This document shows, piece after piece, positions 1-7,343 of a DNA stretch of 10,677 bases. Every line of letters starts with the position of its first letter. Within the stretch, counting starts at the first letter, position 1. The translations under genes were made by a program, and so were the position numbers. The notes under the pieces were generated by a model that was not told the origin of the DNA, did no database searches, and worked only from the letters and a program-made list of their open reading frames with translations. This stretch comes from Pseudorhodobacter sp. (lineage in GTDB: Bacteria > Pseudomonadota > Alphaproteobacteria > Rhodobacterales > Rhodobacteraceae): the NCBI GenBank assembly GCA_014378345.1, contig JACMNW010000275.1, forward strand, positions 1-10,677. The letters run 5' to 3'.

Positions 1-692
1 CGCACCTCGTCTGGCGTCATTTGGGTAACAACCTCTCCCGCCGCGTTTTTCACGCCTGACACGTCAGTCAGCAGCAACAACCGATCTGCCTTCAGTGCTC
101 CGGCAATCGCGCCTGCCGCCGTATCGCCGTTGACGTTGAAGGTTTCATTATCCGCCATGCCCGTGGCCACCGGGGCCACCACAGGAATGATGCCCGCCTT
201 GTAAAGATCGCGCAGCACCTGCACGTTCATTTCAACAGGTTTGCCAACAAAGCCCAGTTCGGGATCGTCAGCCACACAAACCATCAGATCGTCATCCTTG
301 CCGGAAATGCCAACCGCCCGCCCGCCTGCATCCATAATCGCCTGCACGATGCGTTTGTTCACCAGCCCGCACAGCACCATTTCCACCACATCAACCGTGG
401 CCTTATCCGTCACCCGTTTGCCGCGCACAAATTCGGATTTGATGCCAAGCCTGGTCAGCATTTCGTTAATCATCGGCCCGCCGCCATGCACCACAACCGG
501 GTTCACACCGACCTGCCGCATCAACACCACATCGCGGGCAAATTCTGCCATTGCATCATCATCGCCCATGGCGTTGCCACCAAATTTGACCACCACGACA
601 GACCCCGCATAGCGCTGCATGTACGGCAGCGCTTCTGAAAGGGTGCGGGCGGTTGTGATGGAATCGCGCATGGCTGCCAACTGCTTTTTCAT
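1..692 (-). CDS. argB: Acetylglutamate kinase, C-terminal end beyond the window
   Basis: ArgB phosphorylates N-acetylglutamate with ATP, the second step of arginine synthesis, in the cytoplasm. The amino acid kinase fold is clear. A glycine-rich phosphate loop KFGGNAMG lies at about residues 36-43, the substrate loop VHGGGPMI at about 69-76, then a NVNGDTAAGA nucleotide/substrate segment and LLTDVSGV near the end of the visible part. The frame is open for 230 codons to the window edge. Family members are usually just under 300 residues, so roughly the last 60 are missing. The ATG at 692-690 is preceded by GAGGA five bases upstream, which decides the start; the protein begins MKKQLAAMRDS. The gene is divergent from the dehydrogenase at 823. 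In related genomes it usually follows engB directly; here a gene on the other strand separates them. Assignment is secure from the motifs. Confidence 0.96.
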   Translation of the reverse strand, partial: MKKQLAAMRDSITTARTLSEALPYMQRYAGSVVVVKFGGNAMGDDDAMAEFARDVVLMRQVGVNPVVVHGGGPMINEMLTRLGIKSEFVRGKRVTDKATVDVVEMVLCGLVNKRIVQAIMDAGGRAVGISGKDDDLMVCVADDPELGFVGKPVEMNVQVLRDLYKAGIIPVVAPVATGMADNETFNVNGDTAAGAIAGALKADRLLLLTDVSGVKNAAGEVVTQMTPDEV

Positions 693-728
693 GAATGTCC
701 TCGGGGTGTGCTGCACCCGCACGCGGCT

Positions 729-757
729 TTGCTACTTTGTTTGCATTGCCCTGCCAA
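729..757 (-). promoter_or_regulatory. Weak candidate promoter for argB
   Basis: Read on the minus strand, TTGGCA (757-752) matches five of six bases of a -35 box. After exactly 17 bases comes TAGCAA (734-729), which is a poor -10 box with three matches. It lies about 40 bases upstream of the argB start, inside the 130-base divergent gap between argB and the dehydrogenase. The spacing is right but the -10 is weak, so this is only a candidate. I see no clear promoter for the dehydrogenase, although a TATTAT at 776-781 could be its -10. Confidence 0.25.
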
Positions 758-822
758 GGCCGGATGGCGCGCTTGTATTATCCGACAGGAAGTGTCAGGT
801 TTTTGGGGAACAAGGGATGGCC

Positions 823-1554
823 ATGACTGAACAGAAAATTATTGTGCTTACAGGGGCCAGCCGGGGCATTGGCCACGCGACAGTTAAACGCTTTTCCGCC
901 GAAGGCTGGCGCGTGCTAACATGTTCGCGCCAACCGTTTGATCCACGTTGCCCCTGGCCGGGAGGCGAGGAGAACCATATTCAGCTTGATCTGGCAGACC
1001 CCAACAAAACCATCGCAGCGATTGAAACGATCAAATCCAAAATCAACGGCCGTCTGCACGCGCTGGTGAACAATGCTGGTATTTCGCCGAAGGGCGAGGG
1101 CGGTAAGCGGTTGAATACGCTGGAAACTGATCTGCGCACTTGGGGGCAGGTGTTTCATGTGAACTTCTTCTCATCCGTGATTATGGCGCGCGGTTTGCAG
1201 GCGGAACTGGCGGCAACCAAGGGATCCATCGTCAATGTCACCTCAATCGCCGGGGTGCGGGTGCATCCCTTTGCCGGGGCAGCCTATTCGACGTCAAAGG
1301 CGGCACTTGCCGCCCTTACGCGGGAAATGGCGCATGATTTTGGCCCTTTCGGCGTGCGGGTAAATGCTATTGCACCAGGCGAGGTGGAAACCGCGATCCT
1401 GTCACCGGGCACTGATAAGATCGTGGAAAAGCTGCCGATGCAGCGCCTTGGCCAGCCTAAGGAAGTGGCGGATGTGATCTGGTTTTTATGCTCAGATCAA
1501 TCGAGCTATATTTCTGGGGCAGAAATAGAGGTAAACGGCGCGCAGCACGTCTGA
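823..1554 (+). CDS. SDR family NAD(P)-dependent oxidoreductase
   Basis: This is a classical short-chain dehydrogenase/reductase of 243 residues, a usual length for the family; it is soluble and probably tetrameric. The cofactor motif TGASRGIG lies at residues 10-17 and NNAG at 83-86. An asparagine in HVNFF is at about 114, and the catalytic Ser141, Tyr155 and Lys159 are seen in VTSIAG and YSTSK. The C-terminus keeps the PGEVET segment and ends with SGAEIEVNGA, typical of enzymes related to 3-oxoacyl-ACP reductase. The substrate cannot be named from sequence. The ATG at 823 has AAGGG six bases upstream; an ATG at 817 with GGGGAA upstream is an equally possible start adding two residues. A longer open frame back to 619 would overlap argB and is not supported. 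The gene stands alone, opposite in strand to argB and engB on either side. Confidence 0.93.
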   Translation: MTEQKIIVLTGASRGIGHATVKRFSAEGWRVLTCSRQPFDPRCPWPGGEENHIQLDLADPNKTIAAIETIKSKINGRLHALVNNAGISPKGEGGKRLNTLETDLRTWGQVFHVNFFSSVIMARGLQAELAATKGSIVNVTSIAGVRVHPFAGAAYSTSKAALAALTREMAHDFGPFGVRVNAIAPGEVETAILSPGTDKIVEKLPMQRLGQPKEVADVIWFLCSDQSSYISGAEIEVNGAQHV

Positions 1555-1612
1555 CAAGACCGGAATTTTCGCAAATTTCGACACGAAATCTGCACAGAAT
1601 TCGGCCGACTTG

Positions 1613-2263
1613 CTAAACCAATGTCGCGATGATGGCGCGCAGCGTCGCAATCCCGTCACCTTTTTCCGAACTGGTCACCACCAATTCGTTATAGGCAGCA
1701 GGGTGTTTGGCCAATGCGCCCTGCACCTGTTCAATCGCAGCGTCACGTTCAGCTTTGCTGACTTTGTCGGCCTTGGTCATTACCACCTGAAACGTCACGG
1801 CGGCCTTGTCCAGCATGGTCAAAATCTCTTGATCCACTGCCTTTATGCCATGTCGTGTATCGACCAAGACAAAGGCCCGGCGCAGGGTTTGGCGACCCTG
1901 TAGGTAATTCTTCAGCAATCGCTGCCATTTTTCCACTACGGGCAAGGGTGCCTCGGCATAGCCGTAGCCGGGAAGATCGACCAGATACCGCTCAGTCCCC
2001 AATGCAAAGTAATTGATCTCTTGCGTGCGACCCGGAGTGTTCGACGCCCGTGCAAGTGATTTCCGCCCTGTCAAAGCATTGATCAGGCTTGATTTTCCGA
2101 CATTGGACCGCCCTGCAAAGCACACTTCCAGCCTGTCCGCAGGTGGCAGGCCAGACATGGCGACCACGCCTTTGACAAAGTCTACAGGTCCCGCGAAGAG
2201 CAACCTGCCGGTTTCGCTGCTGGTAAAGTCCGGGTCTTCGGCAAGCGGAAAAGGCAGGTTCAT
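1613..2263 (-). CDS. engB: Ribosome biogenesis GTP-binding protein YihA/YsxC/EngB
   Basis: EngB is an essential TRAFAC-class GTPase that assists late assembly of the large ribosomal subunit. All GTPase motifs are present in its 216 residues: G1 GRSNVGKS at 51-58, G2 around NTPGRTQ at 75-81, G3 DLPG at 96-99, G4 TKAD at 163-166 and G5 around TSSEKG at 197-202. The NTPGRTQ and GYGYAE segments are characteristic of the EngB branch. The start ATG at 2263-2261 overlaps the TGA stop of the upstream MOSC gene (ATGA), so translation is probably coupled. The stop TAG at 1615-1613 lies 58 bases from the stop of the convergent dehydrogenase. It is the last gene of the yidC-MOSC-engB block. Confidence 0.97.
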   Translation of the reverse strand: MNLPFPLAEDPDFTSSETGRLLFAGPVDFVKGVVAMSGLPPADRLEVCFAGRSNVGKSSLINALTGRKSLARASNTPGRTQEINYFALGTERYLVDLPGYGYAEAPLPVVEKWQRLLKNYLQGRQTLRRAFVLVDTRHGIKAVDQEILTMLDKAAVTFQVVMTKADKVSKAERDAAIEQVQGALAKHPAAYNELVVTSSEKGDGIATLRAIIATLV

Positions 2264-3006
2264 AGCACAGTGACCGTATCGGTCAGTGCAATCACACCGC
2301 CAGAAATCACCCGCGCGTAAACGCCAAATTCCTGATGGCCAAACCCACCTTGAAGCGCGCCAAGCGTATCTGCATCAATCTGGCCAGTGCTGGGGTTGGC
2401 CGAGGTCGCTTTGCAGCGGACAATCCGTTCCTGCACATGCAAAACAGCCCCGCCGATTTGCACATCGCGCCCCACCCAATCAAATTCGGCCCAAGGTGCC
2501 AGCCCATCAACCCATAGGTTGCCGCGCCAGCGATAGGGGGACAGCGTTTGCCCCATACGGGACGAAAGGTCGAGGTTTGACGCCAAACCAAAAATCGAGA
2601 CTGACGGAAAATCCGTGTCCGTCATTGCAACGCCTGCTTTGACAATCTGCACCGGTTGCGCGCGATCTGACGGGTTCAGATCATGGACCCACGCCAGAAA
2701 CCGCCCCAGATCATCCGCATCATCCGGATGAAATATCAGATCGGGTTTGTGCGGATGCATCAGTGTCACAGTGCCCGTAGCTTCATCCAGCCGCGCCGAA
2801 ATTGCCATCAGGGCCGGTGCTTTTGCCCCGCGCGTAAAGTTCACGCACGGGTTCCAGCCTGCAACCAGCTTTGCCGCGTCATGCGCCACCGCCCATTGCC
2901 TGTCGAACGGCAGGCCTTGGCCCGCTTTTAACAGAACCGACAGCAGATCCTCGCGGCCATGCGCTTTGATCGGGTGACGGCAAATATGGGCAAGCGAAGC
3001 CGTCAT
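2260..3006 (-). CDS. MOSC domain-containing protein
   Basis: A 248-residue protein with two parts. An N-terminal beta-barrel-like segment begins HICRHPIKAHGRE and has DRQWAV near 35-40, as in MOSC_N domains. A C-terminal MOSC (molybdenum cofactor sulfurase C-terminal) domain spans about 130-245, with the RWRGNLWVDG signature near 159-168, a conserved Cys198 in RIVRCKAT, an NP..TG..D segment and GHQEFGVYARV near 223-232. MOSC proteins bind molybdenum cofactor or carry sulfur through a conserved cysteine; the specific job of this branch is not known, and no molybdenum genes lie nearby. It overlaps yidC upstream and engB downstream by ATGA at both ends, so its expression is tied to membrane insertion and ribosome assembly genes. 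No export signal is seen. Confidence 0.9.
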   Translation of the reverse strand: MTASLAHICRHPIKAHGREDLLSVLLKAGQGLPFDRQWAVAHDAAKLVAGWNPCVNFTRGAKAPALMAISARLDEATGTVTLMHPHKPDLIFHPDDADDLGRFLAWVHDLNPSDRAQPVQIVKAGVAMTDTDFPSVSIFGLASNLDLSSRMGQTLSPYRWRGNLWVDGLAPWAEFDWVGRDVQIGGAVLHVQERIVRCKATSANPSTGQIDADTLGALQGGFGHQEFGVYARVISGGVIALTDTVTVL

Positions 3007-4919
3007 TTCTTAACGATAGGCTTTTTTGCGGGGATTGCCTTCGACACCGGTTTTGGGGTCGGTGCAGCAGGCACCGGTTTCTTGCGGAAGCTGGATTTGA
3101 TGTTGCCGAAAATATCCGGCTTGTGCCCGTGGCTGCGCATGATCAGATATTGCTGGGTGAAGGTGATGGTATTGTTGGTGATCCAATACAGAACCAAGCC
3201 GCTGGCAAAACTGCCAAGCATGAACATGAACACCCATGGCATCCATGCAAAAATCATCTGCTGTGTCGCATCAGCGGGTGCCGGGTTCAGTTTTTGCTGC
3301 AACCACATCGAAATGCCCAACAAGATCGGCAGCGCACCGATGAAGATGGTCGCAAGTAAGGTATGCGGCGTTGGGGCCGCCCAAGGCAGCAACCCAAACA
3401 GATTATAAAGTGATGATGGGTCTGGCAAAGACAGATCACGCAGCCAGCCAAAGAATGCCGATTGCCTAAGTTCGATGGTTACAAAAATTACCTTGTAGAG
3501 CGAAAAGAAAATCGGAATCTGGATCAGGATCGGCAAACAGCCGGCCGCCGGATTGACCTTCTTTTCCTTGTAAAGTTTCATCATCTCGCGCTGCATCAAC
3601 TGCTTATCTTCGCCGGTGCGTTCTTTCAACGCCTCCAGTTCCGGCTGCAATTCCTTCATCCGCGCCATCGACACATAGGATTTGTACGCCAGCGGCAGCA
3701 CCAGCAGTTTCAGAACGAAGGTCAGCCCGATAATGGCCAGACCCATATTGCCGATAATCCCGTGCAACAGGTGCAACACGTGAAAGATCGGCTTGGTCAG
3801 GAAAAAGAACAGGCCCCAATCAATGGCATCAATAAAGCCGGGAATCGGTTTGGCATTGGCATCGGGCGTGGTGACATAGCCCTTGTCCTGATAGGCGCGG
3901 ATGGTTTCCCATTCCTTGGCCCCGGCGAAAAGCCGGGTTGTGGCTTCGGATGATGTGCCCGGTGCCACGGAAACAACGTCATAGCGCACCGCGGTCCGGT
4001 AAGTATCTTCGGCGGTCAGATATTTGGCGACACTGGTGAATGGCACCCCTTGCGTCGGGATCAGCGTGGTCATCCAGTAATGGTCTGTGAACCCGATCCA
4101 GCCATCGACACTGCTTTGCAGAATCTCTGACGGGCCGCCCTCGGCTTCATCGGTCTTGAATTGCGGGAAGGCATCGCAACCGATCCAGGTTGAACCGGTA
4201 TAGTCATGCTCGCACAGGTTGCCATCCACCCGGCCAATCGCGCCTTCGTGGACCACAAAAATATGTTGCAGGTTCTTGGGAACGCCGACCCGGGAAATGG
4301 ATGCGTAAGGATAAAGCGACACGGCGGTGCCAGACTTGTTTTCCACGGAATCGGTGACAGTGAACATGAAGCGCGCATCAACCGATATCTTTCGGCTGAA
4401 AATCAGTCCCTTGGAATTGTCCCACCGCAAAGTTACCGGCTGATCCGGGGCAAGGGTACTGCCGGAAAACAGTGTCCAGTTGGTCTGGGGATTGGGCAGG
4501 TCAGCGGCCGCAACAGACGCGTCAGACGGATTCCAGCCCGACAACATGAAGTAGGCGCTTTCATTGCCAAGCGGCTGCAAGAGTTTGATGATAGGCGATG
4601 CCGGATCAACCGTCTCATGGTAGGTTTTCAGCGAAAGATCGTCGATCCTGCCGCCCAGCATCGAGATAGATCCAGTCAGATAGGGCGTGTCGATTGTCAG
4701 ACGCGGTGCATCGGGCACCGCATCGGCCGCTTCGGCCACGGCGGTACTGCCGGCTGGCGCGGCGGCAGTGGAAGCCACCGTGCCATCGGCCGTGGCCACT
4801 GCGGCGGGGGTGGTGGCATCCACCACCGGTTCCGGTGGCGGAAAGAGAAAGAACCACACCAAAATTACGAGAAAGCTAAGCCCTGTCGCGAGGATAAGAT
4901 TCTTGTTTTGATCGTCCAT
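3003..4919 (-). CDS. yidC: Membrane protein insertase YidC (Oxa1 family)
   Basis: YidC inserts and folds inner membrane proteins, alone or with SecYEG. The 638-residue protein has the Gram-negative layout: a first membrane segment at about 8-27, an Ala/Thr/Pro-rich linker to about 70, and a large periplasmic beta domain at about 72-345. The 60KD_IMP core follows from about 365 to 600 with five hydrophobic segments and a KEKKVNPAAGCLPI motif at 451-464. The groove arginine of E. coli YidC appears as Lys404 in TFVLKLLVLP, keeping the positive charge. The tail from about 610 is rich in Lys and Pro, a feature of alphaproteobacterial YidC linked to ribosome contact. I chose the ATG at 4919 because MDDQNKNL matches the family start; an in-frame ATG at 4934 would add five residues. 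It heads the MOSC-engB block but is separated from yidD by the EAL gene and a pseudogene. Confidence 0.97.
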   Translation of the reverse strand: MDDQNKNLILATGLSFLVILVWFFLFPPPEPVVDATTPAAVATADGTVASTAAAPAGSTAVAEAADAVPDAPRLTIDTPYLTGSISMLGGRIDDLSLKTYHETVDPASPIIKLLQPLGNESAYFMLSGWNPSDASVAAADLPNPQTNWTLFSGSTLAPDQPVTLRWDNSKGLIFSRKISVDARFMFTVTDSVENKSGTAVSLYPYASISRVGVPKNLQHIFVVHEGAIGRVDGNLCEHDYTGSTWIGCDAFPQFKTDEAEGGPSEILQSSVDGWIGFTDHYWMTTLIPTQGVPFTSVAKYLTAEDTYRTAVRYDVVSVAPGTSSEATTRLFAGAKEWETIRAYQDKGYVTTPDANAKPIPGFIDAIDWGLFFFLTKPIFHVLHLLHGIIGNMGLAIIGLTFVLKLLVLPLAYKSYVSMARMKELQPELEALKERTGEDKQLMQREMMKLYKEKKVNPAAGCLPILIQIPIFFSLYKVIFVTIELRQSAFFGWLRDLSLPDPSSLYNLFGLLPWAAPTPHTLLATIFIGALPILLGISMWLQQKLNPAPADATQQMIFAWMPWVFMFMLGSFASGLVLYWITNNTITFTQQYLIMRSHGHKPDIFGNIKSSFRKKPVPAAPTPKPVSKAIPAKKPIVKK

Positions 4920-4955
4920 TGGGACTGCCACCATTGCTGTTCCGGGTCAGCGGTC

Positions 4956-4984
4956 GTTCAACGATAGGGGGGCGGAAAGGTCAA
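4956..4984 (-). promoter_or_regulatory. Candidate yidC promoter
   Basis: On the minus strand TTGACC at 4984-4979 is a good -35 box (five of six). With a 17-base spacer the -10 position reads TTGAAC (4961-4956), which matches at three positions. It lies about 37 bases upstream of the yidC ATG, in the 150-base gap after the EAL gene. Because yidC no longer follows yidD directly it would need its own promoter, and this is the best candidate I can see. The weak -10 keeps confidence low. Confidence 0.35.
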
Positions 4985-5049
4985 GCGATATTCCCCTTGC
5001 CAGCCGCTATACGCTGCCCTTTGCCCATCACTTTCGACAGCAGACTTGC

Positions 5050-5067
5050 AAAAGCCAGTGAAACTGG
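5050..5067 (-). terminator. Short candidate intrinsic terminator after the EAL gene
   Basis: Just after the EAL stop codon, the minus strand carries CCAGT, a TTC loop and ACTGG (5067-5055), followed by C and a run of four T (5053-5050). The stem is only five base pairs and the T run short, so it may be weak. Its position between the EAL gene and yidC is where a terminator would be expected. Confidence 0.35.
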
Positions 5068-5069
5068 GG

Positions 5070-6617
5070 CTAGCGTGCCCGGTGGCCGATCTTTGGCGTG
5101 GCAATCACCTGCGCGCGGTGCCGTGCGATCCAATCGGCTGTATCTTCGAATGGCATAGGGCGGGCAATGCCGTACCCCTGCACATGGCCGCAACCAAGCT
5201 GCCCCAGCATCGACAGTTCAGCCTGCGTTTCCACCCCTTCGGCCAGCGTTTCCAACCCCAGCCGTTCGGCAAGCGAAAGTACCGCTGATATCACCTTTTG
5301 CTGTTCACGGTCCTCATCCACCTTTGTCACAAAGCTACGGTCGATTTTGATGCGCCGCACAGCAAAACGCCGGATGCTGGTGATGGACGCGTGGCCCGTG
5401 CCAAAATCATCCAGATCGATGCCGCAGCCAAGCCGCGCCAGTGCCGCTATGTTATGGACGATTACGTCATTGTCGGTTTCTGCCACCACCGTTTCCAGTA
5501 TCTCAACTGACAAGCGGTCTGGCGTCAAATTGAACCGGTCCAATTCCCATTTCAGCTTTTCAGCCAGCTTCGGGTTACGCAGTTCTGATGCGCCGAAATT
5601 CACGCCAACCGTTGGCACCCGCAGCCCCGCCTTGTCCCAGCGCACAAGGGCTGCGAGGGCGTGAAACAAAATCACCTCGCCCATGCGTTCGCTTAATCCA
5701 GCTTCATCCACGGCGGGTAGAAATTCCGCAGGCATGATCAGCCCCCGTTCAGGGTGATGCCAGCGGGCCAACGCCTCGAACCCCGATAGGGCCCCCGTAT
5801 CAGTTGAAATTTGCGGTTGAAAATGCGGCCTGATCTGGCCTTCGTCCAGGGCCACTTCAAGCACTTCGCGAAAGGCATCGCGGTCGGCGCGTTTGCGCGC
5901 CATGCCAAGGGCAAATGCGCGAATGCTGCTGGGGCCATTGCGCAAGGCTTCATCCGCTGCGGTTTGGGCGGCGTCAAGCAAGGACGCCCCGGTTCCGTCA
6001 GGTGCACGCGCGCCCAAACAAAAACCAATTGATGCGGTCACATACAGGCGGGCTGCGTCAAGGCTGATTGGATCGGCCAACGCTGATTGCAGCCGCGTTG
6101 CCAGTTGTACCATCGCTTCCAGATCAAGCCAGCGTACCGGGGCCAAGGCAATCGCAAATCCGCCGCCTTCCAGCCGTGCTACGGTATCGCCACCGCGCAG
6201 GGCCGCGCAAATGCGTTCCGCAGACCGTAGCAATACCTCGGCCTGCGCTGCGCGGCCGTGGCGATCAAGGATCACCGATGCATCATCAAATTGCACTACC
6301 AGACAGCCCGTTACTTTGCTGCCGTACGTACCATCTTGCAATGCCGTATCCAACATCGCAACCACTTGCGGGCGCAAAGCAAGACCAATTAACCCGTCAC
6401 ATGATGGCAATTGCGCCGTGCCCGTCAACCGGAACGCCCCGGAAATGGAATATATCAAAGGTGCTGCCAGCGCGGTTAATATCAGGGCCTGTTCCCCGCC
6501 AAACCAAAACGCGCTCAATGTGATTGCGGGCAGAAAAAATAACATTTCAGGCCGTCGTAAGGCCGCGGCAAGCCACAATAAGATACCCGAAAATCGGTTT
6601 CTGACCTTAGTATTCAT
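5070..6617 (-). CDS. Membrane-anchored GGDEF/EAL protein, probable c-di-GMP phosphodiesterase
   Basis: About 515 residues from the ATG at 6617. Two hydrophobic stretches at about 11-40 and 43-63 would anchor it in the inner membrane. A GGDEF domain follows at about 75-230, but its active-site loop reads RLEGGGF (148-154) instead of RxGGDEF, so cyclase activity is unlikely. The EAL domain from about 245 to 503 looks complete: EAL at 281-283, Asn340 in GVNFG, Glu372 in SVEILET, DDFGTG at 403-408, Lys424 and Asp426 in IKIDRSF, AEGVET at 459-464 and Gln480 in HVQGYG. These are the metal and substrate residues of active phosphodiesterases that linearise c-di-GMP. The degenerate GGDEF may act as a GTP sensor, as in some related proteins (inference). 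A GTG 33 bases upstream (6650) is an alternative start; AAGGGG nine bases before the ATG supports 6617. It sits alone between yidD and yidC and looks like an addition to that cluster. Confidence 0.9.
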   Translation of the reverse strand: MNTKVRNRFSGILLWLAAALRRPEMLFFLPAITLSAFWFGGEQALILTALAAPLIYSISGAFRLTGTAQLPSCDGLIGLALRPQVVAMLDTALQDGTYGSKVTGCLVVQFDDASVILDRHGRAAQAEVLLRSAERICAALRGGDTVARLEGGGFAIALAPVRWLDLEAMVQLATRLQSALADPISLDAARLYVTASIGFCLGARAPDGTGASLLDAAQTAADEALRNGPSSIRAFALGMARKRADRDAFREVLEVALDEGQIRPHFQPQISTDTGALSGFEALARWHHPERGLIMPAEFLPAVDEAGLSERMGEVILFHALAALVRWDKAGLRVPTVGVNFGASELRNPKLAEKLKWELDRFNLTPDRLSVEILETVVAETDNDVIVHNIAALARLGCGIDLDDFGTGHASITSIRRFAVRRIKIDRSFVTKVDEDREQQKVISAVLSLAERLGLETLAEGVETQAELSMLGQLGCGHVQGYGIARPMPFEDTADWIARHRAQVIATPKIGHRAR

Positions 6618-6908
6618 GCCTGGAGACCCCTTAATCACCCGGTCCGGCACATGCCGACCTCAGCTAAGAAACTAGGCAATCACGCTAACTCATTCGTTAA
6701 TGCCCGCCATTAAGTTGCATAGGATTTTCATTAATTTCGTGCAGATTGTCCGTTCCCGCGGTGGTGATCCGACCGTTATTGCGCCAAACTCTTTGCCAGA
6801 CTTGCTGCGGTTTCCATCGTTGCGCCAGACCATCAAGGTTGAACCCGGCACGACTGAAAAGCCTGTCATCCCAACGCCAGCGCCCGACAAAACCGTGTCC
6901 TTGGGCCT
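6618..6908. other. Spacer with no supported gene; holds an inverted repeat upstream of the EAL gene
   Basis: Both strands have open frames here (for example plus 6700-6933 and minus 6969-6697), but neither resembles a family I know. Neither has a convincing ribosome binding site, and the minus frame is unusually rich in tryptophan, so I treat them as chance frames. The stretch must contain the promoter of the EAL gene, yet I see no good -35/-10 pair. It may also hold the decayed 5' end of the DUF3833 gene that follows, but no signal peptide or lipobox is readable in that gene's frame; the frame has several stops between 6711 and 6857. Confidence 0.4.
6697..6713. repeat. Perfect inverted repeat TTAATG-N5-CATTAA, possible operator
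   Basis: TTAATG at 6697-6702 and CATTAA at 6708-6713 form a perfect 6-base inverted repeat with a 5-base centre. A further CATTAA at 6729-6734 lies 21 bases, two helical turns, from the second arm. The set is 80 to 120 bases upstream of the EAL start, a plausible place for a regulator of that gene. It could also be chance in an AT-rich stretch; no regulator is identified. Confidence 0.3.
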
Positions 6909-7336
6909 TTGCCGCCCGGCGACCGTCAACTAAATAACGAAGAGGTCTTTGATGGCAAAACGGTTGCATACGGCCAGTTTCAAGATGAGTTCGGCACCGT
7001 GCGTCGCAGCTTCACGGTGAAAATCACCGGTGATTGGAACGGCAAACGCCTGCGACTTGTCGAAGATTTTGTCTATAAAGACAAATCCACCGAACAGCGC
7101 GTCTGGACGCTGGTGAAAACCGGGTCACAAACGCAGGGGTTGAAGATGGCAATCGGTTCAACTGGAAATACACCATCGATCTGCCTGTCCCCAGCGCAGA
7201 CGGCACCGCCAAAACCCTGCGCGTTACGTTATATCATTGGATGTGGCTGTTATCAGACGACCGTTTGTTCAACCGCGCCTATTTAAAACGGTTTGGCGTC
7301 AATATTGGCGACGTCAGCATCAGGTTTGAGAAGTAG
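6909..7336 (+). pseudogene. Degraded DUF3833 family gene
   Basis: DUF3833 proteins are small, usually lipoprotein-like proteins of unknown function. Two pieces in different frames match the family consensus as I recall it. The first, from about 6915 to 7130 in frame 3, contains FDGKTVAYGQFQDEFG, a GDWNG turn, EDFVYKD and RVWTLVKTG. The second, from about 7134 to the TAG at 7334-7336 in frame 2, contains DGNRFNWKYTIDLP, HWMWLLSDDRLFNRAYLKRFGV and GDVSIRFEK. Between them the usual segment of about 15 residues (GTAxDVxGxA type) is missing and the frame shifts, so a deletion not divisible by three explains the break. The 5' end is also lost: no start with a signal peptide or lipobox is in frame, and upstream stops lie at 6840 and 6855. 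The remaining residues are well conserved, so decay looks recent. Its 3' end is 7 bases from the end of convergent yidD. Confidence 0.75.
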
Positions 7337-7343
7337 TCAGGGG

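Noticed and set aside
241..612. Plus-strand open frame opposite argB
   Set aside because: Its Ser/Thr/Pro-rich translation is the antisense shadow of a clear argB coding sequence.
619..822. Upstream extension of the dehydrogenase reading frame back to 619
   Set aside because: It would overlap the argB 5' end, has no ribosome binding site, and the added residues do not belong to the SDR fold, whose first strand starts a few residues after the ATG at 823.
1575..1589. Small hairpin ATTTCG-ACA-CGAAAT between the convergent dehydrogenase and engB genes
   Set aside because: The 6-base stem is AT-rich and no T run follows on either strand, so it is not a convincing terminator.
4206..4967. Long plus-strand frame opposite yidC
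   Set aside because: yidC is certain on the other strand; the frame has an Arg/Gly/His-rich composition typical of shadows in GC-rich DNA.
5893..6675. Long plus-strand frame opposite the EAL gene
   Set aside because: The minus-strand GGDEF/EAL motifs are decisive and the plus-strand product has no recognisable domain.
6685..6713. CtrA-like paired TTAA sites upstream of the EAL gene
   Set aside because: The TTAA-type half sites are spaced 8 or 9 bases apart rather than the required 7, and one half is imperfect.
6697..6969. Minus-strand 90-codon frame between the DUF3833 remnant and the EAL gene
   Set aside because: It is very rich in Trp and Arg, has no ribosome binding site that I can see, overlaps the conserved start of the DUF3833 remnant and resembles no family I know.
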